A stretch of DNA of 64,000 nucleotides from Trema orientale (Eukaryota; Streptophyta; Magnoliopsida; Rosales; Cannabaceae): the NCBI GenBank assembly GCA_002914845.1, contig JXTC01000035.1:1222901-1286900 (forward strand), in the 5' to 3' direction. The position numbers were made by a program, and so were the translations under genes. Under the pieces are notes generated by a model. That model had not been told where the DNA came from, did not search any database, and saw only the letters and a program-made list of their open reading frames with translations. Positions 33,237-46,407 of this stretch are shown one piece after another (positions within the stretch are counted from its first letter, which is position 1; every line of letters begins with the position of its first letter).

Positions 33237-35720
33237 CTATATATATATATACATATATATATATAATCTTTAAATCTTACTTAATGATATTCAATTTCTG
33301 AGACTTAAGGTAACAATATCTAACAATTTTTTTACCTACACGTTCTCAAAAGCAAGTTAACTTTTTTTATTGAGCAATGCATTGTTTTTCCTCAACCTTT
33401 TACTATGAATGTCAAATTCAAATCTTCAATTTCAAATATATGGTACATAGCTATAATATTATTAAAAAGAATTAACTGCAAAAGAAAAACCTTTAATATA
33501 ACCTTTTATTATGTAATTTTAATGATATACTTTGGTTCATGCAAAATTATACCTCTAAATTTAAAATCTCTATATAGTCTACACTTCATATAAAAATTGA
33601 CAAAAAATATTCCTCACTTGGCACGGAATCCAAATTCAATCTTATTTCTGATGACAAATATTTATAATCTATTAAGCATAACTTAAATAGAGAATACGAA
33701 TTTGTATATCGAAGGTAAATTTTTACAAAAATTTCAAATGTGGCTGTATAATGTTGTTCAAACAAAAAGATAGGGTTAAATGTACACAAATGTCATAATT
33801 CAATTTTTTTTTTATTCACAATTAACCATATCAAAAAATAAATTTCCCGCCTAAAAAAATATCAACCACTTCACACGTGAAACATATTATGCCTCATCCA
33901 AGAAACTCACCAGAGTGTTTCTTCAATCGTACCAATATTTTTACGGTATTTGTAGTAAAATTACGGTTAGCTAATATAGTTTATGAAGATCTCTTCATTT
34001 TTTTTATTAAAAAAAAAAAAACGGGGTTTACAATGAGAAACAAATTACGTAGACTTGTTTTTGGCAACATATGATGTGTGCGCAACACTAGAGTTTATTG
34101 TAATTATTTAAAAAAAAAATTACATAAAAATTTAAAAGAGAAATAAACGAATTTACTTGGAAAGCAAAAAGTTAGGTGGGACCCACATAAAAATATCATT
34201 TGGGACCCACGTTAAATATCTGTGGTGTATTGCTAAGACATCTTGTGGTGGAGGTTCTGGCCACCTAGCAATTGTGAAGCATCAGACCATAGATTTTGGT
34301 CCCAAACAGGATGTGCCTGCCCACGTGTCGACCTTTAATTTGGAGGTCTATCCCTGAATCTTGTTGTCCCTTTCACCGCCCTAAAACAACCCACTCCCAC
34401 TGCCCTTCGGCATAGCTCGAGAGATTATCACCTATGTCCCGGTTCACGCACCAACAATTACTCCGTACTTTAATTGAACAATACTCTTGGCATTTGGAAA
34501 AAAAAAAAAACGATTTATATATAATGTAATATTTAGTAATTTTTTTTAATCACATGTGACAAATTTAATAATGTATTGGGATATTTTTATCCGGGATTTC
34601 AATGTTGGGCGCGTCTACACTAGCCATCCCCTTCAATATTAGGAAGATGGTTCGGTTATAACTTACAACCACTATAGATGTTTATCTATTATTTTGTAAA
34701 TCTTTTTTATTTGGTTTTGATTTAATTTAGTTTAGTTTTTCTTCTTCTTTTTTAACCTAAACATTTTTGAAAAGCTGTTGATATTTCAAAAATTATCAAT
34801 TTTGTTATAAAATAACATAAATGGGTCACTCATAACTCATAAAAAATTATGAAACCGGAACCTTTAATGCAAGTTTTGTTTTTTTTATAACTTTATTGAC
34901 CTATGGTTTTATTTATTGATTTCTTATTCAACTATGTTTTTTTTTAAATGAGTTATGCATTTTCTTATTTTTCTACAAATTGCAAACCAACCTTTTTGTA
35001 ATATGTTTTTACTTTGGAAATGGAAGAACATCTTTATGATTATAAGTATGATTAGTAATTCGTTATCGTGTTATATTCAGATCAATACGACTTTAACATA
35101 ATACAAGAATGCCTAATTTCGAATACGACATGTTTAATAAACGTATTAAAAATATAAGCTTAAACATAACATAACCCGTTTAGTATGTGTTATGTATTTA
35201 TTTATGATCCATTTGACACAATTATTTAATATTAATATGATTATTCGATTTTAATACACTTATATACTAATTAGTTCAAGTAAACACATGTATATATGTT
35301 TAAAATTAATTTTAATTAAATGTAAAATTTTAAAAAATTTATTAAAATATTTTAAATTTTTGTAGTATCGTGTTGATACGAAAACAACCTATTTAATTAA
35401 ATATGTTACTCAAGTTTTTTTTGAGTTAAGAGTGTTAACTTGAAATTTACCCATTTATTTTTCTTATTGTGTGTGCTAGCCTAAAATAAACATAAAAATT
35501 AAACGTATCACCAAAATGCATTTATTCTGTATCATTTCGAATTGTATTATTGTGTTATGTTAAAAATTGTTTGTCGTATTATAAGTTGTAACATTAAAAG
35601 TCATATAAAAACATATATTCAATATGTTATTTAAAATGGGAAAATTAAAAAAAAAATCTCCCATTTATTTTAGAACACTCCAAATGTGGTTAGCAGGCCA
35701 TATATATATATATATATGAA
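33237..35720. other. AT-rich intergenic region, no gene seen
   Basis: Mostly low-complexity AT DNA. A moderately GC-rich stretch at 34170-34450 has gggacccac twice and a CACGTG (34322-34327), but no supported exon. At 35.05-35.6 kb, degenerate atacgac/cgtgttatat words resemble a common plant repeat rich in CGTGTCGTGT; assignment uncertain. Confidence 0.45.
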
Positions 35721-35960
35721 GGTTGCCAATCTTGTAGGTATTATTTTTTTAACCTATGTATAGGTATTTTTTTTTAGCTGTTAGATCATCATTTAATGGT
35801 GATCCAAAGGTTATAATAAAGTATATAAAAAGGCGTGTATCATTAATACTTTTTCTCTCTTTTACTTTTCAATATAAAAAAAAATGTGCAGAATAAATTT
35901 TCACTAGCCAAAATGATACCAATATATAGGTAAAAAAAAAAATCCTATTAAATTGGTGCC
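35721..35960. mobile_element. TA-flanked MITE, copy E
   Basis: Starts ggttgccaatcttgtaggta and ends ctattaaattggtgcc. The internal hairpin ttagatcatcatttaatggtgatccaa is partly retained. A (TA)n run adjoins on the left (35700-35716); the right side reads catgaataaa, so the TA context is lost there. Confidence 0.75.
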
Positions 35961-36412
35961 CATGAATAAATTTCAGTTGAATAATACTTTGACATTGATT
36001 TCCACTGTAGTATTTGTTTATAATGTTGACTTTTAAGGCCATGAACATACAAATTTGCCTGTAAAGTTGAAAGCAAATGGATATATATATATATATATAT
36101 ATTTTTTTTTTTTGGGGGGAAAAGAATAAAATTGAGAAATTTTGACTCATTGGCCTTGGAAACAAAAAAGAGTAAAAATAATCCACAAATTGTAAGTGAG
36201 ACGCTAAAACATTTTCCCTTCTGCCATGAAACCCTCAAATAACAAGGATTCTTTTGCTTGATCTATCAATTTCCATAAAAGCATTTTTTAGGGGGAGAAA
36301 AAAGGTATCATCCACTAACTGCACGTGAGACACTAAAATTTAAAATTTTTGCTTATGTACCCTGAGACCCTCCGATAACAAAGTTTCGGAATATATATAT
36401 ATGGTTGCCAAT
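35961..36412. other. Spacer between MITE copies E and F
   Basis: AT-rich; contains a (TA)n run near 36080-36101 followed by a T-run and G-run. A roughly 60-bp stretch recurs loosely (gtgagacgctaaaac at 36197 and gtgagacactaaaat at 36325). No gene. Confidence 0.5.
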
Positions 36413-36636
36413 TTGATAGGTAATGTTTTTTTATCTATGTATATGTATTTTTTTTTAGCTATTAGATCATCATTTAATAGTGATCTAACGAGTATAATGA
36501 GGTGTATGAAAATATATGCATCATTAATGCTATTGTTCTCTCTTACTTTTTATTATAAAAAATATGCATGATAAATTTCCATTGGTCAAAATGATATCTA
36601 TGTATAGAAAAAAAAATTACTTACTAGATTAGTGCC
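36413..36636. mobile_element. TA-flanked MITE, copy F
   Basis: Starts ggttgccaatttgataggta and ends ttacttactagattagtgcc. It keeps the internal hairpin in decayed form (gctattagatcatc / gtgatctaacgag). A TA run precedes it and ctatacatatga follows. Confidence 0.75.
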
Positions 36637-37500
36637 CTATACATATGATTCAAGATAGGCACTGTTGTTTGGAAAATATTTATTTGTCCAAAATCTCAAA
36701 TATAAATGTAAAAGAAAATAATAGTATTATTTGATGTTTAAATATGTATGGCTTCATTATTTGGTTGATTACATGTACAAATTTATTGCCTAAAAAAGTA
36801 GGTTCTGATTTGCTTATTTATTGATATGAACGAAGTCATATGGTTGATTAGGATTGCACCTTATGTTTTTTTAAATAGTTATCTGAGTTCCATGGATTAG
36901 GATATATATTCAGAATATAACTCAATCACTTGCTTCTAATCGATGCTTTTTCGAGGCAATTATGAAATAATTTGACAAAAAAACAAATTTACTAAACACC
37001 AATTGCATTAGAAATTATTTGATGTAATTTTAATCCAATTTGACAAATGAAATGACAGTTAATTTAAAACTATTGGGTTGTTTAAGTACAGGAGACATTT
37101 TTTTTTTTTTTTTTCATATTTTCTCTTTGAGGAAAAAATGATAATATGACTGTGTTAACATAAACAATGCATAATATAAATCACGATGACGGTTTTCATT
37201 AAAGAAAAAGCATGTATATGTTTATCTTTCTCAAATAGAAAATGAAAACATGTATTCGTTATTACATGCTTAATTACTAAGCAATATTTTTTAAAGAAAT
37301 CTTGCTCGTTATCAACAATAAGATGTGGCATATTATCATTGGTTAGTGCCCAATACACCTAATACGAAGCCGCATCCGATTATTCCCAACTATCTGAGAT
37401 ATAAAACCATCCAATGCCTCCACAAAAAATTAGGAGCTGTAGCTCGCTGCCCCATTTTGAAAGCTAAGCTCTCACTCTTGTGTGTTCATTCTTCTTCTGT
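36637..37500. other. Promoter side of the RVE6-like gene
   Basis: AT-rich to about 37.3 kb, then a likely 5' UTR. An upstream ATG at 37412 opens a 17-codon ORF ending at 37465, which would be a uORF if transcription begins before it. Confidence 0.4.
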
Positions 37501-40500
37501 ATGGTATCCAAAAACCCGAACCCGCCAGAGGGCTTTTACTTGGACCCGACCGGAATGGCTTTGCCGGGTCTCGGACCTTTCGCGGCGGTCACAGCCACGG
37601 CCACGACGGCCTCGACGACGTCGTCTTCGGAGGATCTGTCGAAGAAGATCCGAAAGCCCTACACCATTACCAAGTCCAGAGAGAGCTGGACTGAGCCTGA
37701 GCACGACAAGTTCCTCGAAGCCCTTCAACTGTAAATTACTTTGTTTCAGAATTCTTACTTATGTTTATATATGTTGAAATATGTGTGTAATTTGTAATCT
37801 GTGAATGTGTTAGAAATTAGGGTTTTAGGGTTTGTAATTTAGATTGATGGGTTTGGAATCGTTTTATTTATGGGTTACTACGAAGAAATGAAAAGGTTTA
37901 GGAACATAGACGAATAGAAATTATTAGTGTTCTTATTAGTCGTGAGAAGAAAATGTGTGATGCCCAGCTTGCTAAAACCTGCATTTGTTGCTTCAGTACA
38001 TGCTATCCACTATAGAAAAAGTAAATAGAAGACATTTTAATGGGTATTCAGGTTTTTTTTTTATTTTTTTTTAAGATGAAAAAGGTTATCAGAAGTAATA
38101 TTTGGAACCTGAACGGAAAAAATTTAAGAGGGTTTGTAGGTTTTCTCAAGAAAAGAAGAAGTAGAGCTTCTGGCATATTTTAATGTCGGACGACTTTATT
38201 GTTTCCAGCGCCAGCTCTGGGTGTTGCAGTAATTGGGTTACTATTAATATAACAATATAGGAAGAACCATATTCAGTGTTTCATTTAAGTTCAGACTTAA
38301 AATTACTTTTTCAAATATGCGGAGAAAGGAAAGGAGATGAAGAAGTTTAGAAAGTGAAACAGGGAGTGGAAGAAACAAATTCCCAGCGTCGGGATTTATA
38401 CCTTAACTGTAGCAGTGTTGATGGTTTTGAGTTGAATTATGTTGAGGCTTGCGTATTGTCATTTTCAATAGCATTGCAAGAGACTCTTATCTTTTATGTG
38501 CTTGGATGCTAGCAATGGTATGCATAAAAAGAGTAAAAGACTTTATGTGGAATATTTAGGTAGATGTGAGATGGCTTGCAAAAGGGCTGCTGATAGGTGC
38601 TTTTTACATCCATATTAGATAAACATTCTGAGGGAAGCATTGTATTGCTGCAATTTTAATTTGGGCTCTTTACTAGTGAAGTTAAGAGTGTTGTGGTGGA
38701 AAGTTTGATTTAAGAATTTGCTGAATTTATTTGTTCACTGACAAGTATTTATCTTTGGGTTTATGTTTTCTTTATGACATTTTGGATTTCCTCATCCTGC
38801 TCATTTATCTTTCATTACATTCAGCTTTGACCGTGACTGGAAAAAGATTGAAGCATTTGTTGGGTCAAAGACAGTTATACAGGTATGCCTTATTGCATTT
38901 ACTATCCACTAATTTATGCAATCAGCAAGAAAACTAATGTATACTATATAAAGAATGTTTTTTTGGTTTTCATTAGCCTAAAACACGTAAAACACGGATT
39001 TCACAAATTTCTTGATTTTCATAAATGCGGAGATACCCCATCCATGGCTTTAATTTATGATTTATTTTCCAGTAGGGTAATTTGGAAGTCAATGGGAAGA
39101 ATATGTGCCTGGAAGAGTTAGTAGTGCATAGGATCTACGATTGAATGGAAAAAGAGAATTCATTTGGTAGCTGCCCTTAGCTGTGGATAGAATCTATGTA
39201 ATCCAATTAAAATTTCGGAAAGCAGTTAGTAAAGCATCTTTACCTATCCTGTTACCTCTAACCTATGCTCTTGATTCATTTATCTAAGAGTTGGAAGGAG
39301 CAAGACCTTATATCTTATCTGATGTTGTCATGTATTCCATTATTTTATAGAAAACTTAACAAATATCAATAAATGATTTGTTGGCAGATACGTAGTCATG
39401 CACAGAAATACTTTCTGAAGGTTCAGAAGAGTGGGACAAGTGAACATCTGCCTCCACCTCGGCCGAAGCGGAAAGCTGCTCATCCATATCCTCAGAAAGC
39501 TTCTAAAAATAGTCAAGGTATTTCTTTAGTATGTCTTATACTTAATTATAACAATCACAAACTCTTGCAACCTGCCTTATAGTTATCTTTTATCTTTCAG
39601 CACCAGCAGTCTTACAGGTGCCAGGAGCTTTTCAGTCTTCATCTGCCTTACTTGAACCTGGGTATATTCAAATGCCAGATTCTTCACTTAGGAGTCCCGT
39701 TGCTGGTGCTGCTATCTCTTCCTGGACTAATAATTCTGTGCAGACAGTCAATTTGTCAAATGGGACAAAAGGTCTGATTAAGCATTATAATTTTGCTTTT
39801 GTAGACCTCATAAAATTTATGGATGCCAGTGATGTTCTTTTATTTTTTCACGAACTTACCATCTTAGTTCTTCTTGTATGTGCTTTGCAGCGGCAGCACC
39901 AAGTGTGGCAAATAACTGTTGTAGTAGCACTGAAAGCACTCCGGGAGCACGACCGACTGGTGAAACAACTGATCTAGGAAATCATAGTCATCAATTGAGA
40001 GGTAAGGCTTCAATTCCTTTATAATTTTTCTTTCCCGGAAGACAATGTAGCACCTAACTGGTTTAATAATCCAATATCAGTTTTTAACCGCTTTAACATG
40101 GAACTCATGATAAGTCCAAGTTGAATGAGCATTCGTAACGTTGTCTGCGTAGAAGAGGTATTGTGTCTCACAACTAGGCACCTGGACTTTTGAAGACCAA
40201 TATTCATCTATTTTCTTCCGTACTTGTACATGGTCCATCATGATCCCTTCTTTTGAAAATAAATATTAAAGGAATTGTGTTGCTTGGTGCCGACATCTTC
40301 ATTTATTGAGCCTATGGATCACTTTTAAATATGTGTACCCCATTTAAATGGGTGCGCCACATGTAAAATGTTACTCGATCTCTGTCTAGGTTGGGAGTGA
40401 CAATAGTGCTTGCCTTTTGGTGGCGAAGTGGCTTTTAGCATTTTACTTTTTGATTTATTTTAATTGGAAAAGCCGGCGGCCGTTGAATTGGGTTATGGTT

Positions 40501-41588
40501 GATATGTAAGTCACAGTCAGAATGTCATGTGAATTGGGTGAAAATTGTAGGCTCATCTCTATTGAGGCATTTGTCAGTTTACGTTAATATTTATGCTGTA
40601 GTTCTTGAAGGCAATATGATACTAGGAGCTTATACTTTCACCGTCTGAAGTAATCTATTGACTGTTTCTCTTCTTGATTGATTGCTTTGATTCTGTTATT
40701 GGACCTTGCTCTTACATGATGCCTATTTCTCTTATGCAGTTCTGCCCGACTTTGCTCAAGTGTATGGCTTCATTGGCAGTGTCTTTGATCCAAATGCTAC
40801 AGGTCATCTGCAAAAACTAAAAAAGATGGACCAGATTGATGTTGAGACGGTTAGTTTTCATAAACAAAATGTTTTAGGGTTGTTTCTCAATAATAGTGTG
40901 ATAACAATGTCAATTTAAATGGTTGATCTTGGAGCAAGCACCTCAGATATTGGTTATTAGGCCTTAGTTGAGGATCATAACTTACTTCACATTTTTGTGT
41001 TATAGGATTGTTTTATAAGTCCGGTATGCTGCAATGAATTCCGTGATATTTATTTTGTTGCTGGCTATTTTTCAGGTGTTATTGTTGATGAGAAATCTAT
41101 CCATCAATCTAACCAGTCCTGATTTTGAAGATCATGTAAGTATTCATTTCAGTGAGCTTTAGGGTTACATTATTGCATATGCATAGCCTTTTGGCTCAAC
41201 AAGTCCTTTTAACACTTGCATGTCTAATGCACTCAGAATTGTTCTCTTGGCACATTTTGATTGGTCAAAGAATGTATTAGGCTTAAAGAGTTTGCCATGT
41301 AGTCTTCCTCTAGTATTGTCGCAATTTGCAGTATTTAATGATTGATGCGTGTGCTGGCATTTTTTTTTTTTTCAATTATAATTTCACTGTCAGAGCAAAA
41401 GAATATGGAGAAAGAGAGATCTCATTTTTTTAGTCTACCACTTCCTCCAAGTATAATCTTGATTTCTATAATTGATACAGCGAAGGTTGCTTGCATCCTA
41501 TGAGATTGAATCAGGGACCACAAATCACAGTGATGCAGTCAGAACATTTAATGACGACCAACTCATGAATGTTGCTAAGATTGTATAG
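37501..41588 (+). CDS. RVE6: REVEILLE6-like single-MYB (SHAQKYF) transcription factor
   Basis: A 325-aa protein from eight exons: 37501-37730, 38825-38882, 39388-39517, 39601-39771, 39891-40001, 40740-40849, 41076-41135 and 41481-41588, all in phase. The start [16 protein letters not shown] matches RVE6/RVE3-type N-termini, so the ATG at 37501 is chosen over upstream in-frame codons. The MYB domain (about residues 55-110) reads [55 protein letters not shown], followed by [20 protein letters not shown]. The C-terminal LCL domain has [19 protein letters not shown] and [20 protein letters not shown]. The RVE4/6/8 clade are nuclear activators binding evening elements in the circadian clock with LNK co-activators. 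The adjoining S10 gene matches the order At5g52660-At5g52650 (recalled). Confidence 0.93.
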
Positions 41589-43277
41589 TCCACAAAATTT
41601 ATAAGCTTCGTTCTTGTTGGTTGTGCCTGCAAAGTTTCTCAAGGTGCAGATACCTGAAAGTGGGCAGACTATTCTCTTGCAAAGCTTTGAATATTAGAGA
41701 GCTTCAAGTCCCACCCCAACTATCGATTTGATTTTGTCATACATGAAATTGTAAGTGTTGTCAGACTACTGACTACACATTATGTGTTGATAAATTTTGG
41801 CGTACCATTCTAGTTTATGTATAGATGAACAAAAGAAGAGGGGAAAAAAGGCTTTGAATGTATAGTTGTTCAGTTGTGTTGTATTGTCGCCATTTTTGTA
41901 CAGAGCTTAAGTTTCTTCTGTATTCAAGTTTTGACTGATTATGCTTTTATGGTTGGTTTGAGTCTCTGTTGAAATAGTTAAAAGCAATGATATGTACCTG
42001 ATATCAAATTCATTACGCCAGACATAGACGTGCTTATGATCGATAAATGAATTGAATATTGCTCTTCCCAGATATGCACAAGATTTTGGGACCAAAAAGA
42101 TTTTAGAGAACTGAATTTAATTTGCTTATGAATTCTGGCTCTCCTGAAACCCATCTACCACTTTTAGGTTACCGGATCGATCCTTTTGCTAATTTACCTT
42201 TTGCTCTGAGTGTACGTTCTAGTAGCGTTTGTTATCCAAGTGTTTCCTTTTCTCTTTCAATGAAGGTTTTTTTTTTTGTTTTGTTTTAGCAGCAAGAATG
42301 CAATATTGTACAACTTGATTTCTTATGTTCCAACTTGACTTTACGCAATTTCTGATTATGAGCTGTTTTTCTTGCTAGTGTCATTATTTCTTTTTCTAAA
42401 TATATATGATGAATTTTGGCAAGTAATCCTATTGAAATAAGAAATTGAAAATCTAAAGTTCTTCTAGGACTGGAAAATAAATTAGTTCACTTGGCTGGCA
42501 TAGAGCCACCTGCAAGTACAAGGTGACTCGGACTCTTGATCACTCGGTGACAAACAACAGGAGTCCCCTGTCAGGTAACTTGGATTTTGAGTGAGCGATT
42601 TACTATAATTGTATCAAATTGAATTGAAATTCATGTTTAAATCAACTTCTCCGTCGATGAACATACACTAGTGAACATACCAAATAATAGAAAAATATTG
42701 CAAAAGGTGAAAACTGAATTACTGAAGTAAGGAAATGTCTCTCACCCATGTTTCTCGTCTTGAGGGTTGTGATCAATCTGAGAAGGGCTTATAGCAAAAT
42801 AACTGAATACACCCCTTAAAACATACGTCTATTTTTCAAATTCTAAAGTAAAATGACCGAATCTATCAATTGACGTCATATTTATTATCTATAAAAGTTT
42901 TTTTTAATTTAATTTATAAATTTGATCTTATATATCAGTTAATATACCTGTTGTAAAATTGATTACTTAGCCATTTAACTGTTTTAAAAAAAATTGACAA
43001 GAAAAAAAATGGACGTTTACTAAAAGGATGTGTAAAAAAGAGACATTCACTCTAAAATAACTGGGCCTAACGACCTGACCAAATCGTCTGGCCCAATACG
43101 TTCTCAGTTCATGAGGGGTATTGCCATTGGTCACCAAAAAAATTATAAAAAAAAAAAAAGGTGGGGTTTTATAGGAGCCAAACTCCCAAAGTTCCGAGTT
43201 CCTGACTCTACTGCCTAGGGTTTTCAGGTCTCAGCGGCCAGCGTAACTAGGGCTTTGATCATTCTCGTTTCTCAGCC
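41589..43277. other. Intergenic: RVE6-like 3' side and eS10 promoter
   Basis: The first 300-400 bases are likely 3' UTR. The middle is ordinary AT-rich DNA without exons. The last 250 bases are the promoter and 5' UTR of the eS10 gene (separate entry). Confidence 0.5.
43062..43224 (+). promoter_or_regulatory. Site II (TGGGCC) and telo-box-like motifs of the eS10 promoter
   Basis: TGGGCC at 43062-43067 and GGCCCA at 43090-43095 form a pair of site II elements in opposite orientation. CTAGGGTTTT at 43215-43224 is a reverse-oriented telo-box-like AAACCCTA. This combination is typical of plant ribosomal protein and translation-factor promoters and places the motifs 50-220 bases before the ATG. 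Confidence 0.6.
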
Positions 43278-44743
43278 ATGGTAGGACTCTTCGTCTCCCT
43301 CTACATGCTTCTCCAGAAGCTAACCTTCTTCCCTAACTTTAATTTTCTTCCTTTTTTTTTTTTTTTCAGATTATACCAGAGAAAAATCGAAAGGAGATCT
43401 GCAAATACCTCTTTCAAGGTTCATTTTTATGATTATATATGTGTATATATTTTGGTTTGTTGCGTATAATTAAGTAAATGAACAGGACAATGAAGTAGAA
43501 TCAGTGTGAATTAGAATGCTTATGATTGACCCATTTGGTGATTTTTGTCCTATATAGCTGTAATAGATTACTTATCTTGGTGAAAATATTTAGAACTAAA
43601 ACGTTGATATCTATTGGCTAAATGATGAAGTATTAATGGGTACTTTTCATTCTCTTCATTTGTTCGTTCTATTGCTGGATTTTGTCTTGCTACAAAGTTA
43701 TGTTTAAACAATGCTTGTCCCATATTAGAATATGAATTCTGTTACTTTTTCACAAATTTAAGGAACCGAGAGGAGTTGGTGTCACAAGAATCTTATATTG
43801 GTTTTTTGTTTTCTTTTAATCTAAAGAGGGAGTTTGTTATGCGAAGAAGGATTATAATCTTCCGAAGCACCCCGACATCGATGTTCCAAATCTTCAGGTT
43901 ATCAAGCTGATGCAGAGCTTCAAATCTAAGGAGTATGTCCGAGAGACTTTTGCATGGATGCACTATTACTGGTACCTTACCAATGATGGGATTGAACACT
44001 TGAGGACTTACCTCAATCTTCCATCTGAAATTGTGCCCGCCACCTTGAAGAAATCTGCCAAGCCCCCCAGTCGCCCTTTTGGTGGTCCACCTGGTGATCG
44101 TCCACGGTAGTAACAACTAAACAACCTTTACTAAGTTGCTTTTTTAGTTCCCATTTTATCATACTGAGGTGACTAATGTAACTTTCGTTAATAATTTTGT
44201 GTTCTTAGCGGCCCATCTCGCTTTGAGGGAGGTTCAAGGTTTGGTGACCGTGATGGATACCGTGGAGGTCCTCGTGGCCCCTCAGGTGATTTTGCTGGTG
44301 ACAAAGGAGGAGCTCCAGCCGACTTCCAGCCTTCTTTTAGGGTAAGTCTTATTTATCTATTGTAAATTCTTTAAGATTGGCATAGTTGGTGCACAACTTT
44401 TTGCATTATGTTTGAATTTAATTTTATCTTGTGAACAAATCTGTGCACATGCACTTGGATGATTCTTCTGTGCTATCAAAGATAGAACTGTCCCTGAATT
44501 ATATTACGCAGTATCTTTATATCCCTTCGGATCTCAAAGAATTTTTTTGTTTAATATATAAAAAACTCGGTCATTGTTTGCCATATTAGTCTGAACTCTG
44601 AAGTGGAAATGTACCTGGGCTTTATGGGATGTTTGTTCAACTTTTATTTGCTCATGGTATTGCAGGGTGCTGGTGGAAGGCCTGGCTTTGGTCGTGGAGG
44701 CGGAGGTTATGGTGCGGCACCTCCTAGTTCAAGCTTTTCTTGA
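43278..44743 (+). CDS. RPS10: Small ribosomal subunit protein eS10 (40S S10)
   Basis: A 180-aa protein from five exons: 43278-43280 (ATG alone), 43370-43418, 43827-44106, 44209-44341 and 44666-44743. The start [16 protein letters not shown] is followed by the S10/plectin domain ([55 protein letters not shown]). A C-terminal tail is rich in Gly, Pro, Arg and Phe ([28 protein letters not shown]), as usual for plant eS10. It is a component of the 40S head near the mRNA entry region. Placing the initiator codon alone in exon 1 is seen in other ribosomal protein genes. The ORF that reads from this ATG through the donor is intronic and not real. Confidence 0.96.
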
Positions 44744-46407
44744 ATCTTTTGGTTTTTACTGTCTAGTTTAGCTTCAACTAAGTGTTTAAGAACTGATGTG
44801 AGCAGAATTGTCGAAGCCGGAGTTTAACTTTGCCATATAATTCTGTTTCTGGAATTTGTCATAGTTAACAGTAGTTTCTATACTTTATCAGCCTTTGTTT
44901 TATTTATCTTTTGTTTTTTGGTTACTTTTAGTTTTAGTGAATGAACTCTGCTAGAACACCATTCTTTCTTTTCTAGAAAAAGAAAATCATAAACATCTGA
45001 TTTGTTAATCAATGAATGAGACTTGAGGATATGAAACTGAATTTCCTGCAAGATATATACCACTTGATTTACAAAATTCAAGTTTATTGTCATCTGCATT
45101 TAAATTGAACTTTGAAATTCATAGGAAAACAATATAGAAGGGGAACTAGTTCTTGGTTTATTGTAAATCAGTACATAAAAAGGAAAGTATACGATTCTTT
45201 TCTCTCCACCCACCCCCCCCTCCTCCTTCTTCTTCAGGGAATAACGTACATCAAAGTGAGTCGTGTATGTTTGTCAATATATATTTATGTACACTAACAT
45301 ATACAGAAATGTACAAATTACATTTTTGGTGAAAATATGTTGTGGGAGTGGCTTAGAATATGAGAAAATTATATCAGTTGGTTTTATTAGACCTACTTAA
45401 ATATTTTAAGTGCCATTTTTCTAGTCTAACTCATGCCCAGTATATATGCGTACGTATATACAATTTTTTTCTACCCCATAGAATCTATTCTATTTTTTGG
45501 TTCCCCATGGGAAGTAAATGCAAACTAAAAATTTAGGAGCTGAAAGTTGTAATGCAAAAACTTACACCAATAATAATATAACATTAATTTTAGTTATATT
45601 ATAATATCATTTTTATACCGTGTATTTTGACATTTTATTCAAATTGTATTTTGTGTTTTTGGTTATTATCAATATTGACTTTTAGATTTGAAATCTGTTA
45701 CAACTAATTTAGAGCATTTAATTTACGAATGTGCAGTTTAAAAAATTTTAAAAAAAATCATATAAAAATATATTTGAGAATAAATTTATTAAATCATCTT
45801 GGTATTAAACTGACTAAACTGGTGTCAGGTATAAATTTATAACAAATATTAAATCTAATAGTCAATGTTTATAATAATTAGAATACAAAGTACAAACTGA
45901 ATAACGTACTCAAATACAAAATATGAAAGTGATATTATTCCTATAATTTAAAATTTAAATATTGTTCATTCCGTTTAAATTTTGGTGCAAGTTTTAGGTA
46001 TCTAGCATTTCCCACAGAAAAAAAGTACTTTTAATTTTGATTTAATTATCTTAAAAAGTGTATCCTAGCATTTGAAAAAAGTGCTTTTAATATCAATTAG
46101 TGAGCCAAAGGTTTTTTTATCTTGCTCGAATTTTATAATGAATAATACTTTTCTTTTTCTTAAAAAAGAAAAAAACGAAAATAGAAAACGCTATCGTCCA
46201 TTTTCCGGGACAGTTTGGCCCAGATCTACGTACTAACTACCAGATTTTTCCGACGTGCATTCAGCTTTGGTGATTGAATTCATTCAAAGTCAGTGAGCCA
46301 AGCCGCCGGCGCATTTTAGCGCAACACTTGGTCCCTGCAATTTCCGGGCGCAGTACGCACCCCCCTTCCGAAAAGCTTGAGCTATTTCTATCAGTGACCA
46401 CCCGCCC
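44744..46407. other. Intergenic between eS10 and QC genes
   Basis: 3' UTR of eS10 for roughly 200 bases, then AT-rich DNA. A diverged MITE copy lies at about 45.6-45.94 kb. A C-run (45214-45224) marks low-complexity sequence. The last about 200 bases are the QC promoter and 5' UTR. No other gene seen. Confidence 0.5.
45600..45942. mobile_element. Diverged relative of the 54.1-kb MITE
   Basis: The left part (ataatatcatttttataccg, tgtattttgacattttattc, gacttttagatttgaaatct) and the right end (aatacaaaatatgaaagtga) correspond along their length to the element at 54121-54466. Ends are eroded and the target duplication is unclear. Confidence 0.65.

Noticed and set aside
35869-36238. Minus-strand ORFs of 96-105 codons
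   Set aside because: They translate T/A-rich low-complexity DNA and a TA microsatellite; no domain.
37325-37777. 150-codon plus-strand ORF
   Set aside because: Out-of-frame reading of RVE6-like exon 1; the correct frame is fixed by [12 protein letters not shown].
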